NCBI RefSeq assembly: GCF_014154935.1
Contig: NZ_JACEHH010000007.1
Coordinates: 124,001-188,000 of the forward strand
DNA length: 64,000 nt
Direction of reading: 5' to 3'
Source: Stieleria mannarensis
Lineage (GTDB): Bacteria; Planctomycetota; Planctomycetia; Pirellulales; Pirellulaceae
Shown: positions 12,001 through 18,488 of the stretch, in pieces
Position numbering within the stretch: the stretch's first letter is position 1
Layout of the letters: every line of letters begins with the position of its first letter
The notes under the pieces: generated by a model
Seen by the model: only the letters and a program-made list of their open reading frames with translations
Told to the model about the DNA's origin: nothing
Databases searched by the model: none
Made by a program: the position numbers and the translations under genes

Positions 12001-14846
12001 TCGGTCTGGCCGGCCGCGGCCGCCCATTCGGCGATCGCGTTGCGACCGGAACCCTTGGGGTAGTCGTACCACTGACCGCTGCTGCCCTGCATCACCGCGC
12101 CATCATAGCTGGACGTGTTCGGTTCACCGGGCAACCAGTTCGTATAGTTCACCTCCGTCCCGTCGTCCCACACGAACGTGTTGCTCCCGTCGGCATCGTG
12201 GAATCCGATCCAGGAATCCCAAGAGCTGAATTCCCGCCGCAGGTAGGCGTTCTCTTGGGCATCGTCGATCGTCACCAGGTGGCCGCCCAGAGCCGCGGCG
12301 GCCGCTTGGGCACTGGCCCAGTTCTGGCTGCCGAGCAACTGATAGGCACGCCCGGACCGCACCCAATAGGCGTTGTTGACCTGGGCAAAGTACTCTCCGT
12401 CGGCGATCACATCGGCACGGAACCCGTTGGTCGGGTCGCCGTCTTCATCGAGTAGCTCCGTCCCAGCACTGTCAAAGACGCGTAGCTGTGGGATCAGCGT
12501 GCTGCTGCTGGGCAGGGTCAGCCCCAGTTCGATCCGGTTGCCGACGTTCAGCAGCCCCAGCCGGAACCGGTCCTCGTCAAAGTTGCCGCCTTCGCGGCCC
12601 ATGATCGTTCCGGCGATCGTGCCACTCCGCTCGTTGCCGTCCTGGATCAGCGTGATCGCATCGGCGTTGTCAAAGCTGTCGTTGTTGTAGCTCTGGTCGG
12701 ATTCCAGATCGATCCCGCGGGCCAGTTCGACACGCAGCTCGTAGCTGCCGATGCTGTTGTTGGTCCAGCGTTCCAGCCGAACGTAGTAGGTGCCCGTCGA
12801 GGGGATCGCGTAGTGGCTGATGTAGCCGTCGTTATCGGGGCCGGCCCCGAACCCGCTGCGGACCTCGCTGCCGGAGCTGTTGTACAGACGCAGCCCCACG
12901 GCGATGCCGCTGTCGGGCGTATCGACGGCCACGCCGACACGGTCCCCCGCCTCGGCGTCAAAGCTCCACCAATCCAGGTCATTCGACGGATCGATCGAAC
13001 CGAGGCCAAATCCCAAGAAGAATTGGTTGTCGCCGGTCGCATCCGACAGCGGAACCGGTGTGGCAGACGAACGTGTGCCGTTGTCCGGGCCTTCGAGAAC
13101 ATACTCGGCCGGAAGATCGAGTGTGAACGTTCGGAGGAAACGATCACCCCCGTTTCCGTCGCCGTCCCCGTCGATCTGATTGCCGGCTCGGTCGCGGACG
13201 GAGTTGTTGACCGCGAATTGATACAGTCCGCTGGACAGCGGGCCCTGCTGGGGAAGCAGGTCGACACTCCGCGAAAATTCATCAAACGTCGACTGAAGCC
13301 CCAATGAAATGACGACGTCATCGGATGTCCCGAAAACAGTGTCTGGTCCCGCTTCGCGCAGGTCAAATGCTCCGGCTGCCGTGACCGTCTCGGGATCCAT
13401 GCGTTCGGAGAAGGTCAGCGACAGCGAACTGATCACAGAAGAGGATGTCGCACCTTCGGCGGGCAAACCGCTAACGTTTTGGACGCGAGGGGCAACGTTA
13501 TCGTTGATCGAGACCGACGTCACATATTGGCCCCGCGGGCCTTCGCCGGAATTTGCAGCCACGATCGCATAGTAGTCGCCGGTTGCTGTGATGGTCCCGG
13601 AAAAAGTCGCGTCGAAGGCACTGCCGACGGTATCGGTCACCGGGTTGCCAGCGCTGTCGACGACGGAGACACGTGGATCGAGTGTGCTACCGGTCGGCAA
13701 CAGAGAAACCAGATCGACCGTATTGCCAGGATCGAGCCTGCCGAGGGAGAAGGTGTCTTCGTCCGTGTTGGAGCCTTCGGTTTCCATCACGGTTCCGACG
13801 ACCGTCCCGACGACTTCGCCAGGGGCGATTCGATCGAGATCCAGTCGATCCGCCCCGCCGACGCTATCGTTGGCGTATTGTGGGTCGGATTCCAGATCGA
13901 TCCCGCGAGCGATTTCGACTCGAGCCTCGTAGGCCCCGGTCGAATTCGACTGTGATGTGATTCGTGCGCTGTAGCTGCCCGAACTGGGGATCGTGTAGTA
14001 ACTGATGTAGGCGTCGTTGTTTGGACCGCTGTTGTCGTCGGTCGCCAAATCGCCGTCGGCAGAGTTGCGCAGCCGCACGTACGGATTCATCCCGCTGTCG
14101 GGAGTGTCCACGGCGATTGCAACGCGATCGCCCGCAAGGGCATCGAAAGTCCAGTAGTCGACGTCGCCGGCGACTTCAATGGCCCCGAGTCCACGCCCGC
14201 TCCACGCGCCGCTGCCGGCGGGGGATTCGACGAGGTAGATCCGGTCCGCCGTCGCAAGTGTGTCGTTGCTGGGGGATTCAATACTTTGGCCCGGTTCCGC
14301 GGCGACGGTGAATGTGGTGCGGAAATCGTCGCCGACCGTGCCATCCTTGTTCCCGTCCAAGGCGACCCCGTCAGTGTCTTTCAATTCGGCTGACGCAGTG
14401 AATTGATAGAGTCCTTCCTGTAACGGTGCCGCCCGCCCGTTGAGATCCAACGAGACGGTCAGCCCGGTGACGTAAGTCTCGCCGAGTGCGATGGTTTGAG
14501 GCTGGTCGTCGCTTGTTCCCAATGAGCCGTCGGCACCTGCGGAAACCAGTTGCCAGTGATTGACGTTGTTGACGGTCGACGCATCAAAGTTCTCGCTCAG
14601 CGTGATCGTCAATTGATCCACCGCAGCGGACAGGTTGCCGCCGTCGCTCGGCAGCGGGGACACCAGATCGATGAATGGCTCTCCGACCAGCAGGATCCGC
14701 TGCTCCATCGGTTCGAAGCGAAGCCGACGTTGTTTCTCCAAGAGTCGATACAGTGATCGTCTTCGGCTGCAAGACTGGGCTCTGCAAGACTGGGTTCTGC
14801 GTTGGCGGGACGCTTTGGCGAACCCTCGGCGCTGTTGTGGCATCAT
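1..14846 (-). CDS. Giant secreted lectin-like/CARDB repeat protein, C-terminus beyond window
   Basis: One minus-strand frame is open from an ATG at 14846 (preceded in frame by TGA at 14853-14855) to base 1, at least 4948 codons, with no stop seen. Residues 40-53 read RRLRFEPMEQRILL, close to the LEPR-XLL motif found at the start of many giant planctomycete proteins. Then come beta-rich modules with pre-peptidase C-terminal (PPC) signatures (for example SNDLDWWSF, DGYISHY, GTYYVRLERW), a 665-residue unit repeated about 2.75 times (residues about 613-2528) with two C-type-lectin-like domains per unit, and from about residue 2825 at least 17 CARDB-like repeats of about 125 residues, each opening with a PDLxV-type motif. 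The 17th is cut by the window edge. The role is inferred: cell-surface adhesion or glycan binding. No catalytic motif was seen. The second in-frame ATG (14843) is an equally possible start, and no clear ribosome site was found. Confidence 0.9.
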   Translation of the reverse strand, partial: MMPQQRRGFAKASRQRRTQSCRAQSCSRRRSLYRLLEKQRRLRFEPMEQRILLVGEPFIDLVSPLPSDGGNLSAAVDQLTITLSENFDASTVNNVNHWQLVSAGADGSLGTSDDQPQTIALGETYVTGLTVSLDLNGRAAPLQEGLYQFTASAELKDTDGVALDGNKDGTVGDDFRTTFTVAAEPGQSIESPSNDTLATADRIYLVESPAGSGAWSGRGLGAIEVAGDVDYWTFDALAGDRVAIAVDTPDSGMNPYVRLRNSADGDLATDDNSGPNNDAYISYYTIPSSGSYSARITSQSNSTGAYEARVEIARGIDLESDPQYANDSVGGADRLDLDRIAPGEVVGTVVGTVMETEGSNTDEDTFSLGRLDPGNTVDLVSLLPTGSTLDPRVSVVDSAGNPVTDTVGSAFDATFSGTITATGDYYAIVAANSGEGPRGQYVTSVSINDNVAPRVQNVSGLPAEGATSSSVISSLSLTFSERMDPETVTAAGAFDLREAGPDTVFGTSDDVVISLGLQSTFDEFSRSVDLLPQQGPLSSGLYQFAVNNSVRDRAGNQIDGDGDGNGGDRFLRTFTLDLPAEYVLEGPDNGTRSSATPVPLSDATGDNQFFLGFGLGSIDPSNDLDWWSFDAEAGDRVGVAVDTPDSGIAVGLRLYNSSGSEVRSGFGAGPDNDGYISHYAIPSTGTYYVRLERWTNNSIGSYELRVELARGIDLESDQSYNNDSFDNADAITLIQDGNERSGTIAGTIMGREGGNFDEDRFRLGLLNVGNRIELGLTLPSSSTLIPQLRVFDSAGTELLDEDGDPTNGFRADVIADGEYFAQVNNAYWVRSGRAYQLLGSQNWASAQAAAAALGGHLVTIDDAQENAYLRREFSSWDSWIGFHDADGSNTFVWDDGTEVNYTNWLPGEPNTSSYDGAVMQGSSGQWYDYPKGSGRNAIAEWAAAAGQTDGGPGSLSQYVLDVTVSDPIPPQVTGVSRLPDGGTTDQLISTFNVTVSEELKATTVNTPLYDYEIHDGHTYVRSSGNMTWWDARNFAASLGGHLVTINELAEEDFLQGRFGDTHFWTGLNDTQVEGTWAWDDGDPSAYRKWGSTYNDGTYDAVYHNTNGFWYAGRPEWSYRALVEIPAASGDADSDGIANEVDAFPADPLNGWDLREAGADGIFDSATTPSSDDIVYDLRLASTYNTGTSIALQIFDGPLHDGNYQLTITSSLSDVVGNRLDGNGDGVGGLGDDYVRTFTVDLPDVYVYEGTDNGSRTKATPLPLTENPIGSGLFLTEQFGLGSIDPSNDLDWWSFDAEAGDRVGVAVDTPNSGIAVGLRLYNSSGSEVRSGFGAGPDNDGYISHYAIPSTGTYYVRLERWTNNSIGSYELRVELARGIDLESDQSYNNDSFDNADAITLIQDGNERSGTIAGTIMGREGGNFDEDRFRLGLLNVGNRIELGLTLPSSSTLIPQLRVFDSAGTELLDEDGDPTNGFRADVIADGEYFAQVNNAYWVRSGRAYQLLGSQNWASAQAAAAALGGHLVTIDDAQENAYLRREFSSWDSWIGFHDADGSNTFVWDDGTEVNYTNWLPGEPNTSSYDGAVMQGSSGQWYDYPKGSGRNAIAEWAAAAGQTDGGPGSLSQYVLDVTVSDPIPPQVTGVSRLPDGGTTDQLISTFNVTVSEELKATTVNTPLYDYEIHDGHTYVRSSGNMTWWDARNFAASLGGHLVTINELAEEDFLQGRFGDTHFWTGLNDTQVEGTWAWDDGDPSAYRKWGSTYNDGTYDAVYHNTNGFWYAGRPEWSYRALVEIPAASGDADSDGIANEVDAFPADPLNGWDLREAGADGIFDSATTPSSDDIVYDLRLASTYNTGTSIALQIFDGPLHDGNYQLTITSSLSDVVGNRLDGNGDGVGGLGDDYVRTFTVDLPDVYVYEGTDNGSRTKATPLPLTENPIGSGLFLTEQFGLGSIDPSNDLDWWSFDAEAGDRVGVAVDTPNSGIAVGLRLYNSSGSEVRSGFGAGPDNDGYISHYAIPSTGTYYVRLERWTNNSIGSYELRVELARGIDLESDQSYNNDSFDNADAITLIQDGNERSGTIAGTIMGREGGNFDEDRFRLGLLNVGNRIELGLTLPSSSTLIPQLRVFDSAGTELLDEDGDPTNGFRADVIADGEYFAQVNNAYWVRSGRAYQLLGSQNWASAQAAAAALGGHLVTIDDAQENAYLRREFSSWDSWIGFHDADGSNTFVWDDGTEVNYTNWLPGEPNTSSYDGAVMQGSSGQWYDYPKGSGRNAIAEWAAAAGQTDGGPGSLSQYVLDVTVSDPIPPQVTGVSRLPDGGTTDQLISTFNVTVSEELKATTVNTPLYDYEIHDGHTYVRSSGNMTWWDARNFAASLGGHLVTINELAEEDFLQGRFGDTHFWTGLNDTQVEGTWAWDDGDPSAYRKWGSTYNDGTYDAVYHNTNGFWYAGRPEWSYRALVEIPAASGDADSDGIANEVDAFPADPLNGWDLREAGADGIFDSATTPSSDDIVYDLRLASTYNTGTNIALQIYDGPLREGNYRLMVTPSIKDLVDNPLDHYTRSFVVDFDSTRTLEGSSNGSRAVATPLPLNQDPGGSGLYLGRGVGSIDPSNDLDWWSFEALAGDRVAVAADTAGGLRIGPRLYNSGGGEVASGFGAGPNDDGYISHYQIPADGTYYVRLERWTGSSIGDYDFRIELARGIDLESDADYNNDSTSGADPLTFTASGNQRTSSVAGTIMSGQSGNVDEDYFSLGTVEAGETVFSQVSLPTTSTLAPVIEIRNSANQVVSINPNPTDASIARYDITTTGEYFVVILGQGGRGPDGQYLLDTTIGPTSELQFADLSVSDITLPVPATANSGDVITVGWTVGNFGTATTDVSSWYDRVVLSANDVYGDGDDRYIGSVLHGGSLDVGQTYTATVDVTLPLDASGPYFIFVETDEQGDVFEFTLTDNNVTRSETLDVTLSELPDLEVQGLSVSGPDSAGVFTFTWQTTNAGSGDATGGFGERLRITNTAGGQVVAEQLFDVGDVAAGASASGSAQVTLSVPGNYEVAVLTDRIDAIFEHNSAGHLAAEQNNTSAVTFDATTDLVIDNLTISPPILAPGDLVTVSWDTINDGNLAAIGDFTERVLVTRLENLGQSLSQFTIADLVVSQDGGPLDPGQSRRSSVQVALPQGINGVGEIEFRLTTDRTNAVTEHSSTAVAESNNVTTTVVTSSIPFADLIPTLNVSPAHGDVARTIDLAWTVTNDAANASGVTPATSWTDAIWFSIDNVAGNADDIRLAEIRHNGQLVLGQSYTDAVTVTLPDDLFGQAYLFVETDWQNEVYEFEYDVNNLTAVVPIEILAPDLQVDAELTTFSGVFGETIPLNYTVTNHGTGSAYESFVDRIWLSSNTVLGSDDRLLATAAAGTVPLQAGASYSQDGYLVNLPLDASLPVGTYYLIVETDATGVQPESNETNNRSTTAASIALDFPPLPDLQIQTIGVAESTPTAGDALTIQWQTVNDGGAAVTSSLLERVTIINETTGQTLLDATVPLEIATGETIAAGQAINRSFAWTLPDGLPGAGDLTITVATDVTDLVVESFTGDTPESNNTSSVGILATLPPYPDLTVSDGVADPSNLQTGEELDLTWRINNVGTADTTVDFQQRLRVVNSSNGQTLVDELVVYEVATSGVLVVGASNDQSATIRIPDGSASVGDLVITITADSTDSVFELNASGTAETNNEGHANATTTLAPYPDLAVSGVVAPTETIADPANVTVSWRVDNLGTLSAQGDDWFDAVIASTDEIIGDSDDRVVAMFQRTEALGVGQSYTRTETFQLPPAFTGRYYLYVQADRNDSVFEDGRLANNADRSPDVFDVMPIPYADLVVTSVADPVLPGHSGQPIEVSWRVENQGIGLTNLANWNDIVYLATESSGGNRIRTLGTFPHLGQLAVGDGYDRTVNVTLPDGISGEHFIVVRTGGGVFEFIHDDNNETVSDGFNVDLSDSPDLIVTNIEAPTEAVLEGTLIDIQWTVKNDGVGGADGYWEDSVFLRKVGEPNAPTISLGSYRYDGPLDPGITYTRQEQVRLPVRTFGLYEAVVTTNFRGTLYEHGATDNNTRVDDTAIPITVRPRPDLQIIDITAPAAVDPGQTVALDFTVINQGSVATTVPNWTDRVYLSLDPVITSDDILIASVGNQSALDPGAQYRTQTESAVVPLRFRGTVYLIVQTDAGGSMEEWPNDGNNTAYTELYVTPQPLPDLVTSDVIAPVQAVTGASVEVRYTVTNLGPGETPVPNWTDTIWLTRDKNRPHPGQGDHLLKSIGHSGSLVNKAGYDVVTTVTIPTGLTSGTYYITPWTDPYAVVLEDTLAINVNPDDPTEIDNNNYKARAIDIIALSTPDPDLLVQDVTVAATGIGGEEYTVDWSVFNQGKGDASGSWVDQIWLTDDPTQIPNTFNSLLLASVPHSALGDKESYSDSVTVTLTPSARGSHIVVVTDGRFQVGETDESNNTKVADSLVEPRLADLQVVDIQVPTGARSGEEITIQYTVENTGAHPVWPGTDYWSDSVWISADVQFLAHRASLLGSAVKSNAQPLMPGEQYTVEITGRLPEGIGGDFFAYVHLNHHNQYGKTVQTSWWPAETGTNDNLTSYFSRWAYDDPFNNIQSQPFAVDYYEADLVISDLVVPTGLTSGQTVSIDYLVTNSGTRATRTDSWVDRVFLSRDASLDRFDTMIGQRSHDGVLEIGESYNESIEVRIPDGIDGDFYVLVLTDSPAYASGLYPGSNIGFGNRGVGFEEPRRLPSFDRLSETQRLLARGAVLEYQEEGNNTISSIVDVTLATPPDLQVTALSAPERVRAGQTFDVSYTVSNLGGETPATQPDWDDLVYFSRDPFLDLRADRFLGSIRHEGGLVAGGTYDVTRSYRAPSGFADQTEEYYVFVITDPPRKSTIGEVFELDAETNNDRHTVTPVIIELPPPTDLQVTSVDVP
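7263..9257 (-). repeat. 1995-bp in-frame tandem repeat, copy A
   Basis: This is the most C-terminal copy in the protein. It matches copy B base for base by eye, except for its last roughly 30 bp (lowest coordinates, about 7263-7290), where it starts to diverge. The unit is exactly 665 codons, so the frame is kept. It encodes a PPC-type domain, lectin-like domain 1 (about 8045-8395, with EPN), a linker beta domain, lectin-like domain 2 (about 7495-7835), and an Ig-like segment. Confidence 0.95.
9258..11252 (-). repeat. 1995-bp in-frame tandem repeat, copy B
   Basis: This is the complete central copy, flanked directly by copies A and C. Reading frames in all phases are the same as in its neighbours, which means near-perfect nucleotide identity rather than only protein similarity. 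Lectin-like domains lie at about 10040-10390 and 9490-9830. Confidence 0.95.
11253..13009 (-). repeat. 1995-bp tandem repeat, copy C (partial, N-terminal-most)
   Basis: This copy is identical to copy B up to about 12778, then differs by scattered bases to about 13009, where similarity stops. The graded border suggests that the array grew from an older, diverged repeat and that only the inner part was recently amplified or homogenised. Lectin-like domains lie at about 12035-12385 and 11485-11825. Confidence 0.9.
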
Positions 14847-15565
14847 TGCACTTCATGCGTTGTACGAATCGAGTGTCCGCGCGACGCAAGTCCAGAGAAA
14901 TGAACGCTCCCTCGCTGCTTCGCCGATTCGCCATCGCCGGACGGAATCCCACCGATCATTCTGGCGGACGGATTTGCCGATTGGAACAGTTGTGACGGTT
15001 TCTTCACCCCCATTTGACAAAGATGTCACAAACCGTGCCAGTTTGCACCGCTCCGGCCGGACCGAAGCGTGTTTCTTCCCCCCGCAGCCGGACGACTCGA
15101 ACGATCACATGACGCCAGAAAATCCGCGATGAATGGCGTTGAGCTCTCAAAACACAACCGACAGGCCGGGGACAAACAACTCGCCGCGGGCTTTCTGTTG
15201 CCCCGAGGCTACGAGGCCCCAATGGTGGCAGCGGACAACGATTCACTGTCCAAATTCATTGACACTTTCATCGCAACACGTGCGGTTCGGCCGTGATTCT
15301 GGTGCGGACGCGTCACTCTGCCCGCGTCGCGCTCAGGGGAACAGTTGGGGACAACGGTTCTACACTGTGCGTTTCGCAGAGGGGGCATGATGTAGAGGGA
15401 TGAGGAGATTCGGGAGGGTCGCAACGATGCTGCGGCTGACGCTCCCCTCTTCGCGGGTCGACTTTGGCTCAAGTGGTGCTGAGCTAGGTCGTCGTCTGCT
15501 AATGGCAAGCTATTGATTGCTCGTTGTCGGTAAACCCGCACGTGTACTTAGCCCTCCCTATTGCC
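14847..15565. other. Intergenic region between divergent genes
   Basis: About 720 bp lie between the giant gene (leftward) and a small membrane-protein gene (rightward), so promoters for both should be here. TGTGAC near 14991 and GTCACA near 15024 form a short inverted pair. The short frames present are arginine-rich and look non-coding. No RNA gene was recognised. Confidence 0.5.
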
Positions 15566-16162
15566 ATGAACGATCTGTCACTCGGCCCGTTGACTGCACT
15601 GAACCATTTGACATCCGCCGAACCCGCCTTCGCGATCGCGACGCTGTTGGTGTGCGCGGTCGTCACGATCGCGTCCTTCAAAGTCTTGATCGCCTGGTTC
15701 GGCGATGCCACACCGGGTTACGTCCAGTGCACGGCGTGGTTGCTGGTGATCGGCGCGGCAAATTATGCCGCGGCGTTCGTGGTCGAAGCGATCCTGCGAT
15801 ATCCCAGCGCGATCGTGACGCTGCCGTTGGCGGGTTTCTTGACACTGTACCTGACGTCTTGTGCGGCCAAGTCGGAATTGTTCACCTCATTGGTGATCAT
15901 GAGCTTGCATCTGGTCGTTTCCGCAGTCGGCACCTCGGGCGTTTTGCTAGCCGCAACGTTCCTGCAGCCGACACTTGGCATTTCGAACCAGTCAGCCAGT
16001 GCTGCCTCAACCAGTGCGACCGCGGTTGATGATCGCCAGTATCAACCAACCGAGTCGTCCAGCCCCCTGGCGGCCGATGCCACCGAATCGTCGCCCCTGG
16101 AAACACGGTCGTCGAATCCGCGACATGTTCCGGGAACTGCGAATCCCTTTTTCCAAAACTAG
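15566..16162 (+). CDS. Small multi-pass membrane protein of unknown function
   Basis: Not recognised as a named family. The 198-residue product has about four hydrophobic segments (for example AIATLLVCAVVTIASF, VQCTAWLLVIGAANYAAAF, IVTLPLAGFLTLYL, LVIMSLHLVVSAVGTSGVLL) followed by a polar Ser/Thr/Ala-rich tail of about 60 residues that is probably disordered. The start at 15566 (MNDLSLGPL) was preferred to an in-frame ATG at 15524 because the extra 14 residues look unconserved. Neither start has a good ribosome site. The gene stands alone, 180 bp before the TlpA-like gene on the same strand. Confidence 0.7.
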   Translation: MNDLSLGPLTALNHLTSAEPAFAIATLLVCAVVTIASFKVLIAWFGDATPGYVQCTAWLLVIGAANYAAAFVVEAILRYPSAIVTLPLAGFLTLYLTSCAAKSELFTSLVIMSLHLVVSAVGTSGVLLAATFLQPTLGISNQSASAASTSATAVDDRQYQPTESSSPLAADATESSPLETRSSNPRHVPGTANPFFQN

Positions 16163-16342
16163 CTGCTTTCTGCACCCCATCGTCTTGCCCCCATCGCCAC
16201 GCATCCCGCACCGAGAACGAAATGCGGGGCCGTCGGGGGAATTCGCCTCGGCCGAGAGTTGCCACTGATCTAGCCAGGCGATAGGATCGATCGCTTCGGG
16301 GGATGATCTCCCAAACAACACGTTTCACGGGAGTCACGGGTG

Positions 16343-17659
16343 ATGAACACGAGCATTTGCGAATCTACGCGTCGGATGTTTCAACCACGTTCGTTGGTAT
16401 CGGCGCTGTTGCTGGTGGGGGTGATCGGATGGACCAGCGGCTGTAGAGATGCCAGCCAAGACGATGCGGCCGACGGCCTTCAGCCGCCCGTCGTATCCGA
16501 CGCCATGGTGGCCGATTCGGACCCTTCGTCGTTGCCCGGCCCCCCAGAAAAACTGGGTGTCGGCGACCCGAGCCCCGGGTTGAAAATCGCGAACTGGATC
16601 CGTGGCGAGCCGGTCCAGGCGCCACTTCGTGACCGCGTGCACGTGGTTGAATTCTGGGCGACTTGGTGCGGCCCCTGCCGCAGCGGCATGCCACACATTA
16701 GCGAGCTGCAAAACGAATTTGCCGATGAAGTGACGTTCATCGGCGTGACTGACGAGGACGAAGCGACCGTTGCGGGCTTTCTCGGACAAACGGCGATGGA
16801 AGACAAAACATGGGACGACGTCATTGAGTATCGCTTGGCCATCGATAGCGAAGGCTGGATGAATCGCGCCTACATGAAGGCCGCTGGGCAAGGCGGAATC
16901 CCCTGTGCATTTGTCGTCGGCCGCGACGGTATCATCGAGTGGATCGGTCACCCGGGAACCATCGACCAACCGCTCCAGGAAATCGTCGCCGGAACCTGGG
17001 ACCGCCAGGCCGCCATCGCAGAGTACAAACAACAGGAAAAGCTGCAGGAACTGGCCGCCGAGGTGAGTGCGATGTTGCGCGAGCAAGAATACGACGCCGC
17101 ATTGGAACGGATGAACCAGTTCGAAAAAGCCGAAGGCACCTCCAAGACGCTTCTGAACTATCGTGTCCGGGTGCTGGAAATCGCCGGCCGCACCAATGAA
17201 GCCGCCGTCGCCCGCGAAGCCCTCGTCCAAGCCGCTTGGGACGATGCCATGCTGCTAAGCCAAATCGCTTGGACCACCGCAACCAACGGCGATCCCTCCG
17301 ATCTAGAACTCGCTCTCAAGGCGGCCAAGCGGGCGTCACAGTTACGAGACAACGAGGACGCTTCGATCCTCGACACCGTGGCACGCTGCTACTACGAACT
17401 CGGCCGGCTGGACGAAGCGATCAAGTGGCAGCGTCAAGCGGTCGAACATTCCGATGGGCAGAAACAAATCGAAGCGACGCTGAAAAGCTACCTGGACGAG
17501 CAAGCCGACGCCGAGCAAGCTGAGTCGGGCGACAAAGCCTCCGAGCCGAAAGACGCCGATTCGGGGGACACTGATTCGGGGGTACCCGCGGCGGACGATG
17601 AAACCGGCGAGGCTGCGGAATCGAACGTGGAAGCCGACCAGGAGCCGGCCGCCGAGTAG
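16343..17659 (+). CDS. TlpA-like thioredoxin-fold lipoprotein with TPR-like C-terminus
   Basis: The 438-residue product starts with a signal peptide ending in a lipobox (IGWTSGC), so it is probably anchored to a membrane on the outer face of the cytoplasmic membrane. A thioredoxin-like domain follows, with the redox motif FWATWCGPCRSGMPH at about residues 101-115 and a GIPCAFVVGRDG strand carrying the cis-proline region typical of TlpA/ResA proteins. Residues about 230-385 are helical and TPR-like (DTVARCYYELGRLDEAI). The last 60 residues are acidic and low in complexity. The family reduces disulfides in exported proteins or cytochrome c apoproteins. Here the substrate is unknown. An in-frame GTG at 16340 directly precedes the chosen ATG. 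Confidence 0.9.
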   Translation: MNTSICESTRRMFQPRSLVSALLLVGVIGWTSGCRDASQDDAADGLQPPVVSDAMVADSDPSSLPGPPEKLGVGDPSPGLKIANWIRGEPVQAPLRDRVHVVEFWATWCGPCRSGMPHISELQNEFADEVTFIGVTDEDEATVAGFLGQTAMEDKTWDDVIEYRLAIDSEGWMNRAYMKAAGQGGIPCAFVVGRDGIIEWIGHPGTIDQPLQEIVAGTWDRQAAIAEYKQQEKLQELAAEVSAMLREQEYDAALERMNQFEKAEGTSKTLLNYRVRVLEIAGRTNEAAVAREALVQAAWDDAMLLSQIAWTTATNGDPSDLELALKAAKRASQLRDNEDASILDTVARCYYELGRLDEAIKWQRQAVEHSDGQKQIEATLKSYLDEQADAEQAESGDKASEPKDADSGDTDSGVPAADDETGEAAESNVEADQEPAAE

Positions 17660-17735
17660 CCGAGGTTCGCGCTGCCGGGAGCGGAAGCGATGTGTGGGAT
17701 CAACGCCCAGACGCGCCCTATGATTTGAGTTAGCG

Positions 17736-17801
17736 GTAGTGGACGACGCGAGGAGTCCTCACATCTGGCAATCCGAATGGACTCGTCGCCTCGGCCACTA
17801 C
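17736..17801. repeat. 66-bp palindromic dispersed repeat, copy 1
   Basis: Two 23-base arms (opening GTAGTGGACGACGCGAGGAG, closing with CGGCCACTAC) pair with three mismatches around a loop of about 20 bases. The element matches another at 51290-51355 in 62 of 66 positions. It lies 77 bp after the TlpA-like gene stop. It could fold as a long RNA hairpin, acting as a REP-like element or terminator. Confidence 0.85.
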
Positions 17802-17806
17802 CCGAA

Positions 17807-17845
17807 GACCAAGCAGGAAGACCAAGCAGGAAGACCAAGCAGGAA
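17807..17845. repeat. 13-bp tandem repeat, three units
   Basis: GACCAAGCAGGAA is repeated three times head to tail, starting six bases after the palindromic element. It is non-coding, and no function is visible. Confidence 0.9.
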
Positions 17846-18117
17846 GACACTGTACGTAAGTTTCTGCCGTTCCCTACTCGCCACTTAGGGTGAAACTGGA
17901 TGCCGCTAGCGGGGCGTGAGAAGAACCTGGACGAGATGCGATTGACGATTCGATCGCGAATCGAACAATCTGGTGACCGGCTTGTGCCAAGTCGTGTTTC
18001 CCCCAGTTCACCGACGCCCCACGTTTACGTTGGCAACAGGTGCATTGACAAGGTGTACGTGTCAGGGGCTGAAGCGTCGGGGTTGGCACACGCAAATCAT
18101 CCCATTCGATCACGTCA

Positions 18118-18123
18118 AGGAAG
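18118..18123 (+). promoter_or_regulatory. Ribosome binding site of the 78-residue protein
   Basis: AAGGAA lies just upstream of the paired ATG codons at 18127 and 18130, at a spacing that suits either one. It is the main support that this short frame is translated. Confidence 0.6.
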
Positions 18124-18126
18124 CCA

Positions 18127-18363
18127 ATGATGAATAACGCTCCGTCGACACTTAGTGAAGATCAGATCGCTCAAATCGAACAACACAAGTACTTCATGAG
18201 CGAGAAAGCCGGCTACGACGTCGGCTGGGAACGCGCCGAACAGGATTGGCGAGAAAACTTTGGCCCGGCCGCAACCGAGCCCCCAACGCCCGCCAGCCAG
18301 ACCGCACGTCCGAAAGGGCTGGGCGGTTTCTTCAAACGTTTGATTTCCCGCGCCGCGGTTTAG
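18127..18363 (+). CDS. Conserved-looking 78-residue protein of unknown function
   Basis: The product is a short soluble protein. A helical N-terminal part contains QHKYFMSEKAGYDVGWERAE and DWRENF, followed by a proline-rich linker and a basic, hydrophobic C-terminus (GLGGFFKRLISRAAV) that could touch the membrane. The HKYFxSEKAGxDVGxExAxxDW pattern resembles small proteins seen in several bacterial phyla, as far as can be recalled without a search. No function is known. An AAGGAA ribosome site and a hairpin after the stop support it as a real gene. Confidence 0.75.
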   Translation: MMNNAPSTLSEDQIAQIEQHKYFMSEKAGYDVGWERAEQDWRENFGPAATEPPTPASQTARPKGLGGFFKRLISRAAV

Positions 18364-18372
18364 CGGGACCGC

Positions 18373-18397
18373 GCTATCGTGGCGTAGCCACGATAGC
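18373..18397. terminator. Perfect hairpin between convergent genes
   Basis: GCTATCGTGGC, a three-base loop, then GCCACGATAGC: an 11-bp perfect stem located 9 bp after the stop of the small gene and 90 bp from the stop of the convergent TAXI gene. There is no T-run, so it could be a bidirectional transcription barrier or a REP-like hairpin. Confidence 0.55.
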
Positions 18398-18488
18398 CCG
18401 AGCGTGGTAGGCGCCGGGGATCCACACCGCTGGCAATGGTAGCAACGTCCGCGCGGCGTTCACGATTCGCTGAGCTGCCCCGCATCGA

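Noticed and set aside
7263-13009. CRISPR-like or satellite array
   Set aside because: The period is 1995 bp with coding content and in-frame units; there are no short repeats and spacers.
17900-18130. Possible 76-codon gene before the 78-residue protein
   Set aside because: No ribosome site, low-complexity composition and overlap with the next start; it is probably upstream non-coding sequence.
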